A stretch of 64,000 nt of DNA, from NCBI RefSeq assembly GCF_003852895.1, contig NZ_QUSW01000006.1, forward strand, positions 248,001 through 312,000, written 5' to 3'. This document shows, in pieces, positions 32,655 through 42,616 of this stretch. Origin of the DNA: Rhizobacter terrae (GTDB lineage: Bacteria > Pseudomonadota > Gammaproteobacteria > Burkholderiales > Burkholderiaceae_C). The translations under genes and the position numbers were made by a program. The notes beneath the pieces are model-generated. The model was not told the origin of the DNA, made no database searches, and saw only the letters and a program-made list of their open reading frames with translations. Position 1 is the first letter of the stretch, and each line of letters starts with the position of its first letter.

Positions 32655-33926
32655 ATGGTTTTCGAACCTCTCACCAGAATTTCAGCCGCGCTGCTGTTGG
32701 CTTCGGCGTGCACAGCCGTGCACGCCGCGCCCCTGACGCTCGACGATGCGCTTCGCATGGCCGAGCAGCACTCGCGCCTGTTGCCCGCCCAGCAAGCGGC
32801 CGCCACGGCGGCCCGCGAGATGGCGGTGGCCGCCGGCCGCCGTCCTGATCCCGTTCTCAAGGCCGGCATCAACAACCTGCCGGTCAATGGCCCGGACCGC
32901 TTCAGCCTGACGGCGGACTTCATGACCATGCGCTCGCTCGGCGTGATGCAGGAGTGGACACGCGCCGACAAGCTGAAAGCCGGCGCGGCCCGCTACGAGC
33001 GCGAGGCGGAGGCCGCCGACGCGGATCGGCAGTTCGTCCTGGCGAGCCTGCAACGCGACACCGCCATCGCCTGGCTTGAGCGCCATTACCTGGAGCGCAT
33101 GCGTGAGGTCTTGCTGGCCCAACGCGACGAAGCGCGACTCCAGGTGCAGGGGGCGGAAGCCGCGTACCGAGGCAACAGGGGCGCGCAGGCGGACGTGTTC
33201 GCGGCGCGATCGGCCGTGGCGCAGATCGACGATCGCCTCGCGATCAACGAGCGCGAACTCGCCGCGGCAAAAGCGATGCTCGCGCGCTGGGCGGGCAACC
33301 CGCCCGAAGACGAACTCGGTGCAGCGCCGGACATGGCCACGGTGCGGCTGCGCCCCGAGGACCTGGACGCCGGGATTGCTCACCATCCGCAAGTCGCTGC
33401 GATGCTCAAGCGCGAGGCCGCCGCACAGGCGCAGGCCGATGCCGCCCGTGCCGGCAAACAGCCCGACGTGAGCCTGGAGCTGATGGTCAGCCAGCGTGGA
33501 CCGGCCTACTCGAACATGGTCTCGTTGAACGTGTCCATCCCGCTGCAATGGGACCAGAAGAACCGTCAGGACCGCGAGCTGGCCGCCAGGCTCGCAATCG
33601 TCGAGCAGATGCGTGCACAGCGTGAAGAAGAGACGCGCATGCACATCGCCGAGGCGCGGACCCTGCTGCTGCAATGGAACAGCAACCGCGAACGGCTGGG
33701 CCGCTACGACCGCGAGCTCCTGCCGCTGGCGGCCGACCGCACCCGCGCCGCGCTGGTGGCGTATCGCGCAGGTGCCAGCCCCCTCGCCAGCGTCCTCGAT
33801 GCGCGCCGCGGCGAGGTCGAGACCCGCATGGACCGGCTGCGCCTGGAGATGGAGACGGCGCGGCTGTGGGCGCAATTGAACTACCTGGTCCCAGTCGGCC
33901 ATGGCACCCCGGAGAACCAACCATGA
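32655..33926 (+). CDS. cusC: TolC-family outer-membrane factor of the Cu/Ag efflux system
   Basis: 423 residues. Signal peptide (AALLLASACTAVHA), then two long coiled-coil repeats of the OEP family (LDDALRMAEQHSRLLPAQQ; ERHYLERMREVLLAQRDEAR; AIVEQMRAQREEETRMHIAEA; YRAGASPLASVLDARRGEVE). Forms the outer-membrane channel of a tripartite pump. ATG 32655 is preferred over 32649 as GGAG sits 6 bp upstream. The stop overlaps the next ATG. Confidence 0.85.
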   Translation: MVFEPLTRISAALLLASACTAVHAAPLTLDDALRMAEQHSRLLPAQQAAATAAREMAVAAGRRPDPVLKAGINNLPVNGPDRFSLTADFMTMRSLGVMQEWTRADKLKAGAARYEREAEAADADRQFVLASLQRDTAIAWLERHYLERMREVLLAQRDEARLQVQGAEAAYRGNRGAQADVFAARSAVAQIDDRLAINERELAAAKAMLARWAGNPPEDELGAAPDMATVRLRPEDLDAGIAHHPQVAAMLKREAAAQAQADAARAGKQPDVSLELMVSQRGPAYSNMVSLNVSIPLQWDQKNRQDRELAARLAIVEQMRAQREEETRMHIAEARTLLLQWNSNRERLGRYDRELLPLAADRTRAALVAYRAGASPLASVLDARRGEVETRMDRLRLEMETARLWAQLNYLVPVGHGTPENQP

Positions 33927-35245
33927 AACGCAGCTTCGTGATCGCCGGCGCGCTGGCCATCGCCCTGGCCAGTGCGGGCTACGGCCTGTACCAGCTCGGA
34001 ATGCATCGCGGCATGAGCCAGGGCCCGCAACCCACCGCAGCCGCGGTTACCTCGGCGCCCGCCAATGAAAACGGCGAGGACGCCACCCGCCGACACATGC
34101 AAGCCGGACTCAAGGCGGGCGATGTCGATCCTGCGAACGGCAGGAAGATCCTCTACTACCACGACCCGATGGTGCCGGGGAACAAGTTCGACAAGCCCGC
34201 CAAATCGCCCTTCATGGACATGATGATGTCGCCGGTCTATGCCGACGGCGACGGCGACAACAGCCAAGTCACGGTCAGCCCGCGCGTCCAGCAGAACCTC
34301 GGCGTGCGCACGGCCGAGGTCGTCGAGGGCATCCTGTCGCCGCAGGTGTCGGCCGTGGGCAGCATCGCTTTCAACGAGCGCGACCAGGCCATCGTGCAAG
34401 CCCGAGCGACTGGCTACGTCGAACGCCTGCACGTGCGCGCCACGCTCGACCCGGTCCGCGCGGGCCAGCCGCTGGTGGATCTCTACGTGCCGGACTGGGT
34501 CGCAGCGCAGGAGGAGTTCCTGTCGGTCCGCCGCATGACGGGCAACGATCTCGCAACGCTGGTCGACGGTGCGCGGCAGCGCATGCGCCAGGCCGGCATG
34601 AACGAAGAGCAGATCCGGCTCGTCGAGTCCACGGGGCGCTCGCAGCCGCGCATCACGCTCACCGCGCCCATCGGCGGCGTCGTGGCCGAGCTGATGGCGC
34701 GCGACGGCATGACGGTGATGGCCGGCACGACGCTCTTGCGCATCAACGGCATCGGCACCGTCTGGGCCAACGCCGAAGTGCCGGAAAGCCAGGCCGCGAT
34801 GCTGCGCCCCGGCATCAAGGTGCAGGCACAAAGTCCGGGCGTGCCAGGGGCGGTCTTCGACGGCAAGGTGCAGGCGATCCTGCCGGACGTGAATGCGGCC
34901 ACGCGCACGCTGAAGGCACGCGTGGAACTGGCAAATGCCGGTGGTCGACTCGTCCCCGGCATGTCGGTGACGATGACCTTGGTGGACCCGCGGCAGCACA
35001 AGGCACTGCTCGTGCCCAGCGAAGCCGTGATCCAGACCGGACAGCGCGCCGTCGTGATGATGGCCGAGAGCGGCGGCCGCTTCCGGCCGGTCGAGGTGCA
35101 GGCCGGGCTCGAGACCAGTGGCCAGACCGAGATCAGGCGCGGGCTGCAGGCCGGCCAGCGCGTCGTCGTGTCCTCGCAATTCCTGATCGATTCGGAAGCC
35201 AGCCTGCGCGGCCTCGAAGTGCGCCTGAACGGAGAGCAGCGATGA
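33923..35245 (+). CDS. cusB: Efflux RND periplasmic adaptor with heavy-metal-binding domain
   Basis: 440 residues. Signal anchor, then a metal-binding module [33 protein letters not shown] (about 75-110) found on Cu/Ag adaptors, then barrel-sandwich, alpha-hairpin and beta-barrel domains ([66 protein letters not shown]). Bridges the pump and the outer-membrane factor. Coupled to both neighbours by ATGA overlaps. Confidence 0.9.
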   Translation: MKRSFVIAGALAIALASAGYGLYQLGMHRGMSQGPQPTAAAVTSAPANENGEDATRRHMQAGLKAGDVDPANGRKILYYHDPMVPGNKFDKPAKSPFMDMMMSPVYADGDGDNSQVTVSPRVQQNLGVRTAEVVEGILSPQVSAVGSIAFNERDQAIVQARATGYVERLHVRATLDPVRAGQPLVDLYVPDWVAAQEEFLSVRRMTGNDLATLVDGARQRMRQAGMNEEQIRLVESTGRSQPRITLTAPIGGVVAELMARDGMTVMAGTTLLRINGIGTVWANAEVPESQAAMLRPGIKVQAQSPGVPGAVFDGKVQAILPDVNAATRTLKARVELANAGGRLVPGMSVTMTLVDPRQHKALLVPSEAVIQTGQRAVVMMAESGGRFRPVEVQAGLETSGQTEIRRGLQAGQRVVVSSQFLIDSEASLRGLEVRLNGEQR

Positions 35246-38200
35246 TCGCGCGCCTGATCCGCTGGTCCATCACGAACCGCGTCCTCGTGCTGCTGGCGAC
35301 GCTGATGCTCGGCGCCTGGGGCGTGAGCTCGGTCATGAAGACACCGCTGGACGCATTGCCGGACCTCTCGGACGTGCAGGTGATCATCCGCACGACCTAC
35401 CCTGGCCAGGCGCCGCGCATCGTCGAGAACCAGGTCACCTATCCGCTGACGACGACGATGCTGTCGGTACCCGGTGCGAAGACGGTGCGCGGCTATTCGT
35501 TCTTCGGCGATTCGTTCGTGTACGTTCTGTTCGAGGACGGCACCGACCTGTACTGGGCCCGCTCCCGGGTGCTGGAGTACCTCAACCAGGTGCAGTCCCG
35601 CCTGCCCGCCGCAGCCAAGGCCTCGCTCGGACCTGACGCGACGGGCGTCGGCTGGATCTTCCAGTACGCACTGGTCGACCGCAGCGGCACGCAGGACATC
35701 GGCCAGCTGCGCGCCTTGCAGGACTGGTTCCTGAAGTACGAGCTGAAGACCGTGCCCAACGTGGCCGAGGTCGCGACCATCGGCGGCATGGTGCGCCAGG
35801 TTCAGGTGCAGCTCGACCCCGCGAGGCTCGCGGCCTACGCCATCCCGCACACGAAGGTCATCGAGGCCATCCAGAAGGCGAACCAGGAAAGCGGCGGCTC
35901 GGTGCTCGAGCTCGGCGAGGCGGAGTACATGGTGCGCGCCTCGGGCTACCTGCAGGGCCTGGAGGATTTCCGGCAGATCCCGCTGATGACCACGCCCGCC
36001 GGCGTGTCGGTCAGGCTGGGCGACGTGGCGCGCATCCAGCTCGGACCCGACATGCGCCGCGGCATCGGCGAGATGGATGGCGTCGGCGAGGCGGTGGGCG
36101 GCGTGATCGTGATGCGCTCGGGCAAGAACGCGCTGGAGACGATTGCCTCGGTGAAGGACAAGCTCAAGGCCTTGCAGGCCAGCCTGCCGCGCGGCGTCGA
36201 GATCGTGCCGACCTACGACCGTTCGGGCCTGATCGAGCGCGCCGTCGGCAACCTCACGCACAAGCTCATCGAGGAGTTCGTCGTCGTCGCGCTGGTGTGC
36301 TTCGTCTTCCTGTTCCACCTGCGCTCGGCCTTCGTCGCGATCATCTCGCTGCCGCTGGGCATCCTGGCATCGTTCATCGTGATGCACCACCAGGGCGTCA
36401 ACGCGAACATCATGTCGCTGGGCGGCATCGCGATCGCCATCGGGGCGATGGTCGATGCGGCGGTGGTGATGATCGAGAACGCCCACAAGCACCTGGAGCA
36501 GTGGAACCACGGCCATGCGGGACAAGTGCTCGATGGACCGGCCCGGTGGCAGGTGATCGCCGAGTCGGCCGCGGAAGTGGGGCCGGCGCTGTTCTTCTCG
36601 CTGCTGATCATCACGCTGAGCTTCATTCCGGTCTTCACGCTGGAAGCGCAGGAAGGCCGGCTGTTCTCGCCGCTGGCGTTCACCAAGACCTACGCGATGG
36701 CAGCGGCCGCCGGCCTGTCGGTCACGCTGGTCCCGGTGCTGATGGGCTGGCTCATCCGCGGACGCATTCCCGACGAGAAGACCAACCCGCTGAGCCGCGT
36801 GCTGATCGCCGTCTACCGGCCGATGCTGGATGCGGTGCTGAAGGCGCCGAAGCTGACGATCGCCATCGCGGGCGTGGCGCTCGCCGTCAGCCTCTGGCCG
36901 CTGGCGCACATCGGCGCGGAGTTCATGCCGCGGCTCGACGAAGGCGACCTGCTGTACATGCCCTCCGCCCTGCCGGGCCTGTCGACCGGCAAGGCGGCCG
37001 AGCTGCTGCAGCAGACCGATCGCCTCATCAAGGCCGTGCCCGAGGTCGAGCGCGTCTACGGCAAGGCCGGCCGCGCCGAGACCGCGACCGACCCGGCGCC
37101 GCTGGAGATGTTCGAGACCACGATCCAGTTCAAGCCCCGGGACCAATGGCGCCCCGGCATGACCGCCGACAAGCTGGTCGAGGAGCTGGACGGCATCGTC
37201 AAGGTGCCGGGCCTGTCCAACATCTGGGTGCCGCCGATCCGCAACCGCATCGACATGCTGGCCACGGGCATCAAGAGCCCCGTCGGTGTGAAAGTCGCGG
37301 GCAGCGACCTGCAGACGATCGACCGGCTCACCAGTGAAGTCGAGCGGGTGCTCAAGGATGTGCCCGGCGTGACGAGTGCACTGGCCGAGCGGCTGACCGG
37401 CGGGCGCTACATCGACGTGAACATCCGCCGCGCCGATGCGGCGCGGTTCGGCATGAACATCGCCGACGTGCAGTCGGTCATCTCGTCGGCCGTCGGTGGC
37501 GAGAACATCGGCGAGACCGTCGAGGGCCTGCAGCGCTTTCCGATCAACGTCCGCTACCCGCGCGAGACCCGCGACTCGGTCGAGAAGCTGCGCATGCTGC
37601 CCATCGTGTCCGAGCGCGGGCAGCGGCTCGTGCTGTCCGACGTGGCCGACGTGCGCATCACCGACGGCCCGCCGATGCTGCGTAGCGAGAACGCGCGGCT
37701 GTCAGGCTGGGTGTACGTCGACATCCGCGGGCGCGACCTGCGCGGCGCGGTGCAGGACATGCAGCGTGCGGTGGCCGCCAAGGTCAAGCTGCCGCCGGGC
37801 TACGCCATGTCGTGGTCGGGCCAGTTCGAGTTCCTGGAGCGGGCCACCGCCAGGCTGAAGGTCGTCGTGCCGTTCACGCTGCTCATCATCTTCGTGCTGC
37901 TGTACCTGACCTTCCAACGCGTCGGCGAGGCCATGCTCATCATGGCGGCCTTGCCGTTCGCGCTGGTCGGCGGAATCTGGCTGCTGTGGATGCTCGGCTA
38001 CAACCTGTCGGTGGCGGGCGCGGTCGGCTTCATCGCACTCGCTGGGGTGGCCGCAGAGTTCGGCGTGATCATGCTGCTGTACCTGAAGAACGCCTGGGCC
38101 ACCCGGCTGGCGCAGGGGCGCTCCGCCGAGGCCGACCTGCTCGATGCGATCCGCGAAGGCGCGGTGCTGCGGGTGCGTCCGAAGGCGATGACTGTCGCGG

Positions 38201-38388
38201 TCATCCTCGCGGGGCTGTTCCCGATCATGTGGGGCACCGGGACCGGGTCGGAGGTGATGCAGCGCATCGCAGCGCCGATGGTGGGCGGCATGATCACCGC
38301 GCCCTTGCTGTCGATGTTCGTGATCCCGGCCGCGTACCTGCTGATGCGCCGGCCGCGGGAGCGGCAAGAGGCCCAACAGGTGGCCTAG
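35242..38388 (+). CDS. cusA: Heavy-metal efflux RND transporter, Cu(I)/Ag(I) type
   Basis: 1048 residues, full length for CusA. Twelve transmembrane segments; start [22 protein letters not shown]4 signature [26 protein letters not shown], of the monovalent-metal group rather than the CzcA divalent group; repeated FxxGxF-like porter domains; C-terminal [22 protein letters not shown]. Proton-driven export of Cu+/Ag+ from periplasm and cytoplasm. No CusF and no cognate CusRS are present in the window. Confidence 0.93.
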   Translation: MIARLIRWSITNRVLVLLATLMLGAWGVSSVMKTPLDALPDLSDVQVIIRTTYPGQAPRIVENQVTYPLTTTMLSVPGAKTVRGYSFFGDSFVYVLFEDGTDLYWARSRVLEYLNQVQSRLPAAAKASLGPDATGVGWIFQYALVDRSGTQDIGQLRALQDWFLKYELKTVPNVAEVATIGGMVRQVQVQLDPARLAAYAIPHTKVIEAIQKANQESGGSVLELGEAEYMVRASGYLQGLEDFRQIPLMTTPAGVSVRLGDVARIQLGPDMRRGIGEMDGVGEAVGGVIVMRSGKNALETIASVKDKLKALQASLPRGVEIVPTYDRSGLIERAVGNLTHKLIEEFVVVALVCFVFLFHLRSAFVAIISLPLGILASFIVMHHQGVNANIMSLGGIAIAIGAMVDAAVVMIENAHKHLEQWNHGHAGQVLDGPARWQVIAESAAEVGPALFFSLLIITLSFIPVFTLEAQEGRLFSPLAFTKTYAMAAAAGLSVTLVPVLMGWLIRGRIPDEKTNPLSRVLIAVYRPMLDAVLKAPKLTIAIAGVALAVSLWPLAHIGAEFMPRLDEGDLLYMPSALPGLSTGKAAELLQQTDRLIKAVPEVERVYGKAGRAETATDPAPLEMFETTIQFKPRDQWRPGMTADKLVEELDGIVKVPGLSNIWVPPIRNRIDMLATGIKSPVGVKVAGSDLQTIDRLTSEVERVLKDVPGVTSALAERLTGGRYIDVNIRRADAARFGMNIADVQSVISSAVGGENIGETVEGLQRFPINVRYPRETRDSVEKLRMLPIVSERGQRLVLSDVADVRITDGPPMLRSENARLSGWVYVDIRGRDLRGAVQDMQRAVAAKVKLPPGYAMSWSGQFEFLERATARLKVVVPFTLLIIFVLLYLTFQRVGEAMLIMAALPFALVGGIWLLWMLGYNLSVAGAVGFIALAGVAAEFGVIMLLYLKNAWATRLAQGRSAEADLLDAIREGAVLRVRPKAMTVAVILAGLFPIMWGTGTGSEVMQRIAAPMVGGMITAPLLSMFVIPAAYLLMRRPRERQEAQQVA

Positions 38389-38954
38389 ACCACCACCAGG
38401 AAGAACCCCGCCGTGACCACACCGATCACCGCCCCCGCCAGCACGTCGCTGGGGTAGTGCAGGCCCAGCACCACCCGCGACAGGGCCACCAGCGTGGTGA
38501 AGCCCCACAGCAGCGGCTCCACCGCCGGGTAGAAGTGCGACAGCAGCATGCTGAAGGCCACGGCATGCATGGTGTGGCCGCTGGGGAAGCTGTGCTCGTC
38601 CAGGCAGCGTGCGCAGGCCCTGATGTCGGTGCAGTCCACGAAAGGACGCGGTCGCGCGGTGTGCAGCTTCAGCGCCTTGTAGAAGACCAGGTTCACGGCT
38701 CCCAGCGCCACCATGTAGAGCGACACCTTCCAGCCACCGCTGGTCAGTGGCAGGCTGGCCATCACCGCGTACCAGGCGATGCCATCGCCCACGCGGCTGA
38801 CCAGCGCGAACAGTGCAAGCACCGAAGGAATGCCCACCGCCCGGTGCAGCCACAGCACCGCGGCGCGTTCGCGGCAGGTCCACAGCTGGACCCGCTGCTG
38901 CCTCAGGCGCAGCCGCTCCTGCCGCCGCTCCTCAAGCAGCAAGCACCGCTCCAT
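38385..38954 (-). CDS. PAP2-family phosphatase
   Basis: 189 residues, five or six transmembrane segments. The three-part acid phosphatase site is intact: K-x6-RPR ([13 protein letters not shown]), SFPSGHTMH, and [13 protein letters not shown]. Acts on lipid phosphates such as undecaprenyl pyrophosphate or phosphatidate at the membrane. Start overlaps the end of the glycosyltransferase gene by 23 bp; the two form one unit, suggesting glycolipid metabolism. Its stop overlaps cusA by 4 bp, convergent. Confidence 0.87.
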   Translation of the reverse strand: MERCLLLEERRQERLRLRQQRVQLWTCRERAAVLWLHRAVGIPSVLALFALVSRVGDGIAWYAVMASLPLTSGGWKVSLYMVALGAVNLVFYKALKLHTARPRPFVDCTDIRACARCLDEHSFPSGHTMHAVAFSMLLSHFYPAVEPLLWGFTTLVALSRVVLGLHYPSDVLAGAVIGVVTAGFFLVVV

Positions 38955-40089
38955 TCAGGGATCGGCCGGCATGGGCATGCACCGTCTCCTGCAGCACAGA
39001 CTCGAATCGGCCCAGCACGTCGCCCCAGTGCGCCTTGAGCGCCGCGCGGCGGGCGTGCGAGCGCAGTGCGCCCAGGTGACGATGCTGCCAGGCGAGATTG
39101 CACACCGAGGCGATGAAGGTCTTGTCCTCGCCCAGCGGCACCAGCAGGCCGTTGTCGCAATCGTCCACGTGGTCGGCCGCGGCAGCGGTGTCGAAGGCGA
39201 TGACAGGCAGGCCCGAGGCCAGCGCTTCGAGGGTCACGTTGCCGAATGTCTCCGAGCTGCTGGGGAACAGGAACAGGTCTGCGCTGGCATACCAGCGTGC
39301 GAGGTCTTCGCCATGCTGCGCACCGACGAAGCGCGCATCCGGGAAGTCATCCTCCAGCTTCTTGCGAAGGGGGCCGTCGCCCACCACCACCATGCAGGCG
39401 CCGGGCATGCGCATGCGCACGGCCTCGAAGGCGCACAGTGCGAGCTCGACGCTCTTTTCCGCAGCCAGGCGGCCCACGTAGAGCAGGATGGGCCCGTCAT
39501 TGGCGCCCAGTTCCTCGCGCAGCGCCGCCGAGCGCTTCTCCGGCGAGAACAGCACCGTGTCCACCCCGCGTCCCACCACTTCCAGGCGCTCGAAGCCTTG
39601 CTGCATCAGCCGGTCGTGCGTGGCCTGCGTGGGCACGAAGGTGCGCTGGCCGTGGTTGTGGAAACGCCGCAGGTAGTCGAGCACCACGGGCTTGAGCCAG
39701 CCCAGGCCGTAATACCGGCTGTACTCGTGGAAATTGGTGCGGAAATCCGAGGTGATGGGCAGCGACAGCGATTGCGCGGCCCTGATGGCCGACCAGCCCA
39801 GCGGGCCTTCGGTGGCCACGTGCACCAGTTCGGCCTGGGTGCGCTCCAGCCGCTGCCGGATCGTCGCGGCAGAGGCCAGGCCCAGGCGCAGGTCCGGGTA
39901 CATCGGGATGGGACAACCCATGGTGCGCATCTCGCCGTCGGCTTCACCCGGCTGTTCACCGGACTGGCGAGGACGGATGAGGTCCACCTCGTGTCCGCGC
40001 GCACGCAGGTGGCGCACGGTGCGCTCCACGGTCAGCGACACGCCGTTGATTTCCGGCGGATAGGTTTCGGTGATGTAAGCGATTCTCAC
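38932..40089 (-). CDS. GT4-family glycosyltransferase, mannosyltransferase-like
   Basis: 385 residues. N-terminal RIAYITETYPPEINGVSLTV, acceptor site motif SDFRTNFHEYSRYYGLGWL, donor domain with LLYVGRLAAEKSVELAL and the FLFPSSSETFGNVTLEALASGLPVIAFD E-x7-E motif. Resembles lipid mannosyl- or glucuronosyl-transferases such as PimB-like enzymes. Start GTG 40089 is behind GAGGGG. A degenerate -24/-12 site (GGTAT-GTGCC-TTGC, 40131-40144 minus) is at a suitable distance. Confidence 0.87.
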   Translation of the reverse strand: MRIAYITETYPPEINGVSLTVERTVRHLRARGHEVDLIRPRQSGEQPGEADGEMRTMGCPIPMYPDLRLGLASAATIRQRLERTQAELVHVATEGPLGWSAIRAAQSLSLPITSDFRTNFHEYSRYYGLGWLKPVVLDYLRRFHNHGQRTFVPTQATHDRLMQQGFERLEVVGRGVDTVLFSPEKRSAALREELGANDGPILLYVGRLAAEKSVELALCAFEAVRMRMPGACMVVVGDGPLRKKLEDDFPDARFVGAQHGEDLARWYASADLFLFPSSSETFGNVTLEALASGLPVIAFDTAAAADHVDDCDNGLLVPLGEDKTFIASVCNLAWQHRHLGALRSHARRAALKAHWGDVLGRFESVLQETVHAHAGRSLNGAVLAA

Positions 40090-40130
40090 AGCGGCCCCTC
40101 GGACAGGTCGTTGGCATTGCCAATGAATGG

Positions 40131-40144
40131 GCAAGGCACATACC
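40131..40144 (-). promoter_or_regulatory. Degenerate -24/-12 element upstream of the GT4/PAP2 unit
   Basis: Minus-strand GGTAT-GTGCC-TTGC keeps GG, GC and the 12-bp step; the -24 half is otherwise weak. Confidence 0.3.
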
Positions 40145-40184
40145 CAGCACAACGGATTCCGCTGTCACCGGCGGACACGCCATC

Positions 40185-40198
40185 GGCACAGCTTGTGC
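40185..40198 (+). promoter_or_regulatory. Near-match -24/-12 element upstream of the second MscS gene
   Basis: GGCAC-AGCTT-GTGC has a perfect -24 half and the GC of the -12 half (GTGC instead of TTGC). Predicted start near 40209. Confidence 0.35.
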
Positions 40199-40236
40199 TG
40201 CAAGCTAGGGATTCACTTTTGACTGCAAGGGGAACG

Positions 40237-41055
40237 ATGGACTGGCAACAACTGCTCGACCACATCGAACGCTTCGACGTTCATCTCTTCACGCTCGGCG
40301 GCACGGAGATCACGGTGTCGTCGGCCTTCAAGCTGGTCGCCTTCACGCTGCTGCTGGTGTGGGCCTCGCGCCGAGTGCGCGACTGGACGGTGAACCGTGC
40401 GCTGCACCGCACCCACCTGGACCTGGGCACCCGCGAGGCGGTGGGCAGCATCATGCGCTACGCGGTGCTGGTGGTGGGCGCGATGCTCATCCTGCAGAAC
40501 GCGGGCATCAACCTCTCGGCCTTCAGCGTGCTGGCCGGCGCCGTGGGCGTGGGCGTGGGCTTCGGGCTGCAGAACATCATCAGCAACTTCGTGAGCGGGC
40601 TGATCATCATGCTGGAGCGGCCGATCAAGATCGGCGACCGCGTGGAGGTGGGCGGCATCGAAGGCGTGGTGCACGAGATCGGCCCGCGGCGCACGACGGT
40701 GGTGACCAACGACCGGCTGGCCATCCTGGTGCCCAACCAGCGCTTCATCCTGGACAACGTGGTGAACCAGGTCTACACCGAGCAGCCCATCCGGCTGCGC
40801 ATCGCGGTGCAGGTGGCCAGCGGCACCGACACGCAGGTCATGCACGACCTGCTGGTGGATGCCGCGAACAGCCATCCGGACGTGCTGAAGCAGCCTGCGC
40901 CCGAAGCGCTGGTGACGATGCTGGGCGGACCGGCCACCGCCTACGAACTGGCGGTGTGGCACGAGGCGCGCGGGCCCAGGCGGCAACAGCTCGCCAGCGA
41001 CCTGTCCTACCAGGTTGCGCAGCGGCTGAAGGCGCACGACATCAAGCCGGCCTGA
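40237..41055 (+). CDS. MscS-family mechanosensitive channel (second copy)
   Basis: 272 residues. TM helices, then the TM3-like pore LAGAVGVGVGFGLQNIISNFVSGLIIMLERPIKIGD and beta domain VEVGGIEGVV. The LQNIISNF/ERPIKIGD form is that of the YbdG/YnaI-like or MscK-like branch rather than classical MscS, so conductance may be small. ATG 40237 behind AAGGGGA. Confidence 0.9.
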   Translation: MDWQQLLDHIERFDVHLFTLGGTEITVSSAFKLVAFTLLLVWASRRVRDWTVNRALHRTHLDLGTREAVGSIMRYAVLVVGAMLILQNAGINLSAFSVLAGAVGVGVGFGLQNIISNFVSGLIIMLERPIKIGDRVEVGGIEGVVHEIGPRRTTVVTNDRLAILVPNQRFILDNVVNQVYTEQPIRLRIAVQVASGTDTQVMHDLLVDAANSHPDVLKQPAPEALVTMLGGPATAYELAVWHEARGPRRQQLASDLSYQVAQRLKAHDIKPA

Positions 41056-41065
41056 GACCGGCTTG
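41043..41065 (+). terminator. Hairpin overlapping the mscS stop
   Basis: CAAGCCGG, loop CCTGAGA, CCGGCTTG; 8-bp stem across the stop codon, no T-run. Weak candidate. Confidence 0.35.
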
Positions 41066-41093
41066 AGGCCGGCATGGAGAGGTCAGGCCAGGA

Positions 41094-41231
41094 TCATGCA
41101 GCGCTCGGACGCGAGGGCGAGTTGCCGCGCGGATGCTTGCCGCGGCGGCGGCGGTCCTGGTTGGCGTGGTCCGCGGGATCGCGAGACGGGTGGTCTTGCG
41201 TGTTGTCGGTGCGAAGCGAGAGGGCTTGCAT
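41094..41231 (-). CDS. 45-residue basic, hydrophilic peptide
   Basis: Short frame with a proper ribosome site (CCGGAG, 7 bp) before ATG 41231 and a near-perfect -24/-12 element at 41263-41276. Composition is Arg/Asp/Pro/Ser-rich (DHPSRDPADHANQDRRRRGK) with no hydrophobic core; disordered. No family recognised. Support is contextual: control signals are well placed and the composition matches other small proteins in the window. Confidence 0.5.
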   Translation of the reverse strand: MQALSLRTDNTQDHPSRDPADHANQDRRRRGKHPRGNSPSRPSAA

Positions 41232-41262
41232 CGGGTACTCCGGAAATGGTCCGCTGCATTCA

Positions 41263-41276
41263 GCAATCGGCGTACC
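41263..41276 (-). promoter_or_regulatory. Near-perfect -24/-12 element
   Basis: Minus-strand GGTAC-GCCGA-TTGC; same spacer (GCCGA) and -12 half as the element at 52455. Predicted start near 41252. Confidence 0.5.
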
Positions 41277-41356
41277 TGGGGTGATCCGGCGCCCTTCCCT
41301 CGTGGAAGCGCTGCTCACTGTGGTCAATATCTTCACACCGCGGCAAAAGCCGCCGG

Positions 41357-42526
41357 TCAGGTGCGGCGCCTGGACTTCCTCAGCAGCGAGCGCAGGCTGG
41401 GCGGCGGGGTGGCATCGCCCTCGAAGTACACGCAGGCCAACTTGAAGCGGCGTGTGCGCTTGAAGGTGGTGCGCAGCCCCAGCACGATGGGCACCGCCAC
41501 GAAGGCGCCTGCGATGCCCCACAGCCAGCCCAGCACCATCACCGACAGGAACACCGACAGCGGCGCCAACCGCAGCCGACGGCCCACCACCCAGGGCGTG
41601 ACGAAGTTGCTCTCCACCGCATGCAGCACCAGGAAGGAAGCCGGCGGCCCCAGCATGTCGGCGCTGTTGCCGAAGGTCATGCTGCCGGCCAGCAGCAGCA
41701 CCACGGTCATCACCGCGGGGCCGAGGTAGGGCACGAAGTTCAGCAGCACCACCATCGCGCCCCACAGCGGCGGGTTGGGCACGCCCAGGGCCCACATGGC
41801 CAGCGCGGTGAGCGTGCCCAGGCCGAGGTTGATGAGCCCCATGGTGCCCAGGTACAGGCCGATCTCCCGCTGCGCCTGGCGCACGCCGCCCAGCACCAGC
41901 GCGCGCGTTCGTCGCCGCCGCACCGCTTCCACGGTCCGCGAAAGCAACCAATGTTCCGAGGCCAGCAAGAAATACAGCAGGATGACCGTGGCCGCCGCTT
42001 CCAGCGCGAAGGAGAACATCTGCGCCAGCACCACGCGGGTGAAGGTGATGCCCTCGCTGGCGATCTTCTCCGCGATGGGGTCGCTGCGCTGCGCCGCCGC
42101 GCTCGCCCGCGCCTTGCGCCCTCCGGCCGAGAACTCGAACAGCGTGGTGCGGATCTTGTCCGCCGAGTCGATGAGCTGCCGGACGGTGGCCGGCGCGCGG
42201 TCCAGCCATTCGGCCGCGGGCGTGGCCAGTGCGGACACCGCCAGCACCACGCAGCACAAGGCCGCGCTGACCACCACCGCCGCACCCACGGTCTCCGGCA
42301 GCCCGAGCCGGCGCAGGCGCCGCACCAGGGGCGAGAGCACGAAGGTGAACGCCACCGCGATCACGATGGGCAGCAGCAGCGGCTGCGCGGTCTGCATGAA
42401 GAACACCGCGGCGACGGCGACCAGCACGCGCATCGGCCAGGAGGCCACCGGTGGACGGGCCTGCGCGTCTGAGGCGGCGCCCGCCGGCTGCGCATGCGGC
42501 GCGTGCCTGGTGTCGATGCTGTACAT
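41357..42526 (-). CDS. AI-2E/PerM family transporter
   Basis: 389 residues, about eight transmembrane segments: FFMQTAQPLLLPIVIAVAFTFVLSPLV, VGAAVVVSAALCCVVLAVSAL, then a soluble loop, and the family C-terminal core LLNFVPYLGPAV, AVESNFVTPWVVGRRLRL, LGWLWGIAGAFVAVPIV. Members export autoinducer-2, or act as Na+/H+ antiporters; the substrate here is unknown. ATG 42526 has no strong ribosome site, and ATG 42553 is an alternative. Confidence 0.85.
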   Translation of the reverse strand: MYSIDTRHAPHAQPAGAASDAQARPPVASWPMRVLVAVAAVFFMQTAQPLLLPIVIAVAFTFVLSPLVRRLRRLGLPETVGAAVVVSAALCCVVLAVSALATPAAEWLDRAPATVRQLIDSADKIRTTLFEFSAGGRKARASAAAQRSDPIAEKIASEGITFTRVVLAQMFSFALEAAATVILLYFLLASEHWLLSRTVEAVRRRRTRALVLGGVRQAQREIGLYLGTMGLINLGLGTLTALAMWALGVPNPPLWGAMVVLLNFVPYLGPAVMTVVLLLAGSMTFGNSADMLGPPASFLVLHAVESNFVTPWVVGRRLRLAPLSVFLSVMVLGWLWGIAGAFVAVPIVLGLRTTFKRTRRFKLACVYFEGDATPPPSLRSLLRKSRRRT

Positions 42527-42616
42527 ACGACAGCATTCGGCAGCCGGCATGCCCGAGGCAGGGCATCCCCCGCAAGCCGGGGGTGCCCTGGGCATGCAGG
42601 CTGCTGAAGCAGCGTC

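Noticed and set aside
34483-37146. 887-codon open frame antisense to cusB/cusA
   Set aside because: It mirrors cusBA codon bias, is His/Arg/Asp-rich low-complexity, has no domain, and the plus strand encodes full-length known proteins.
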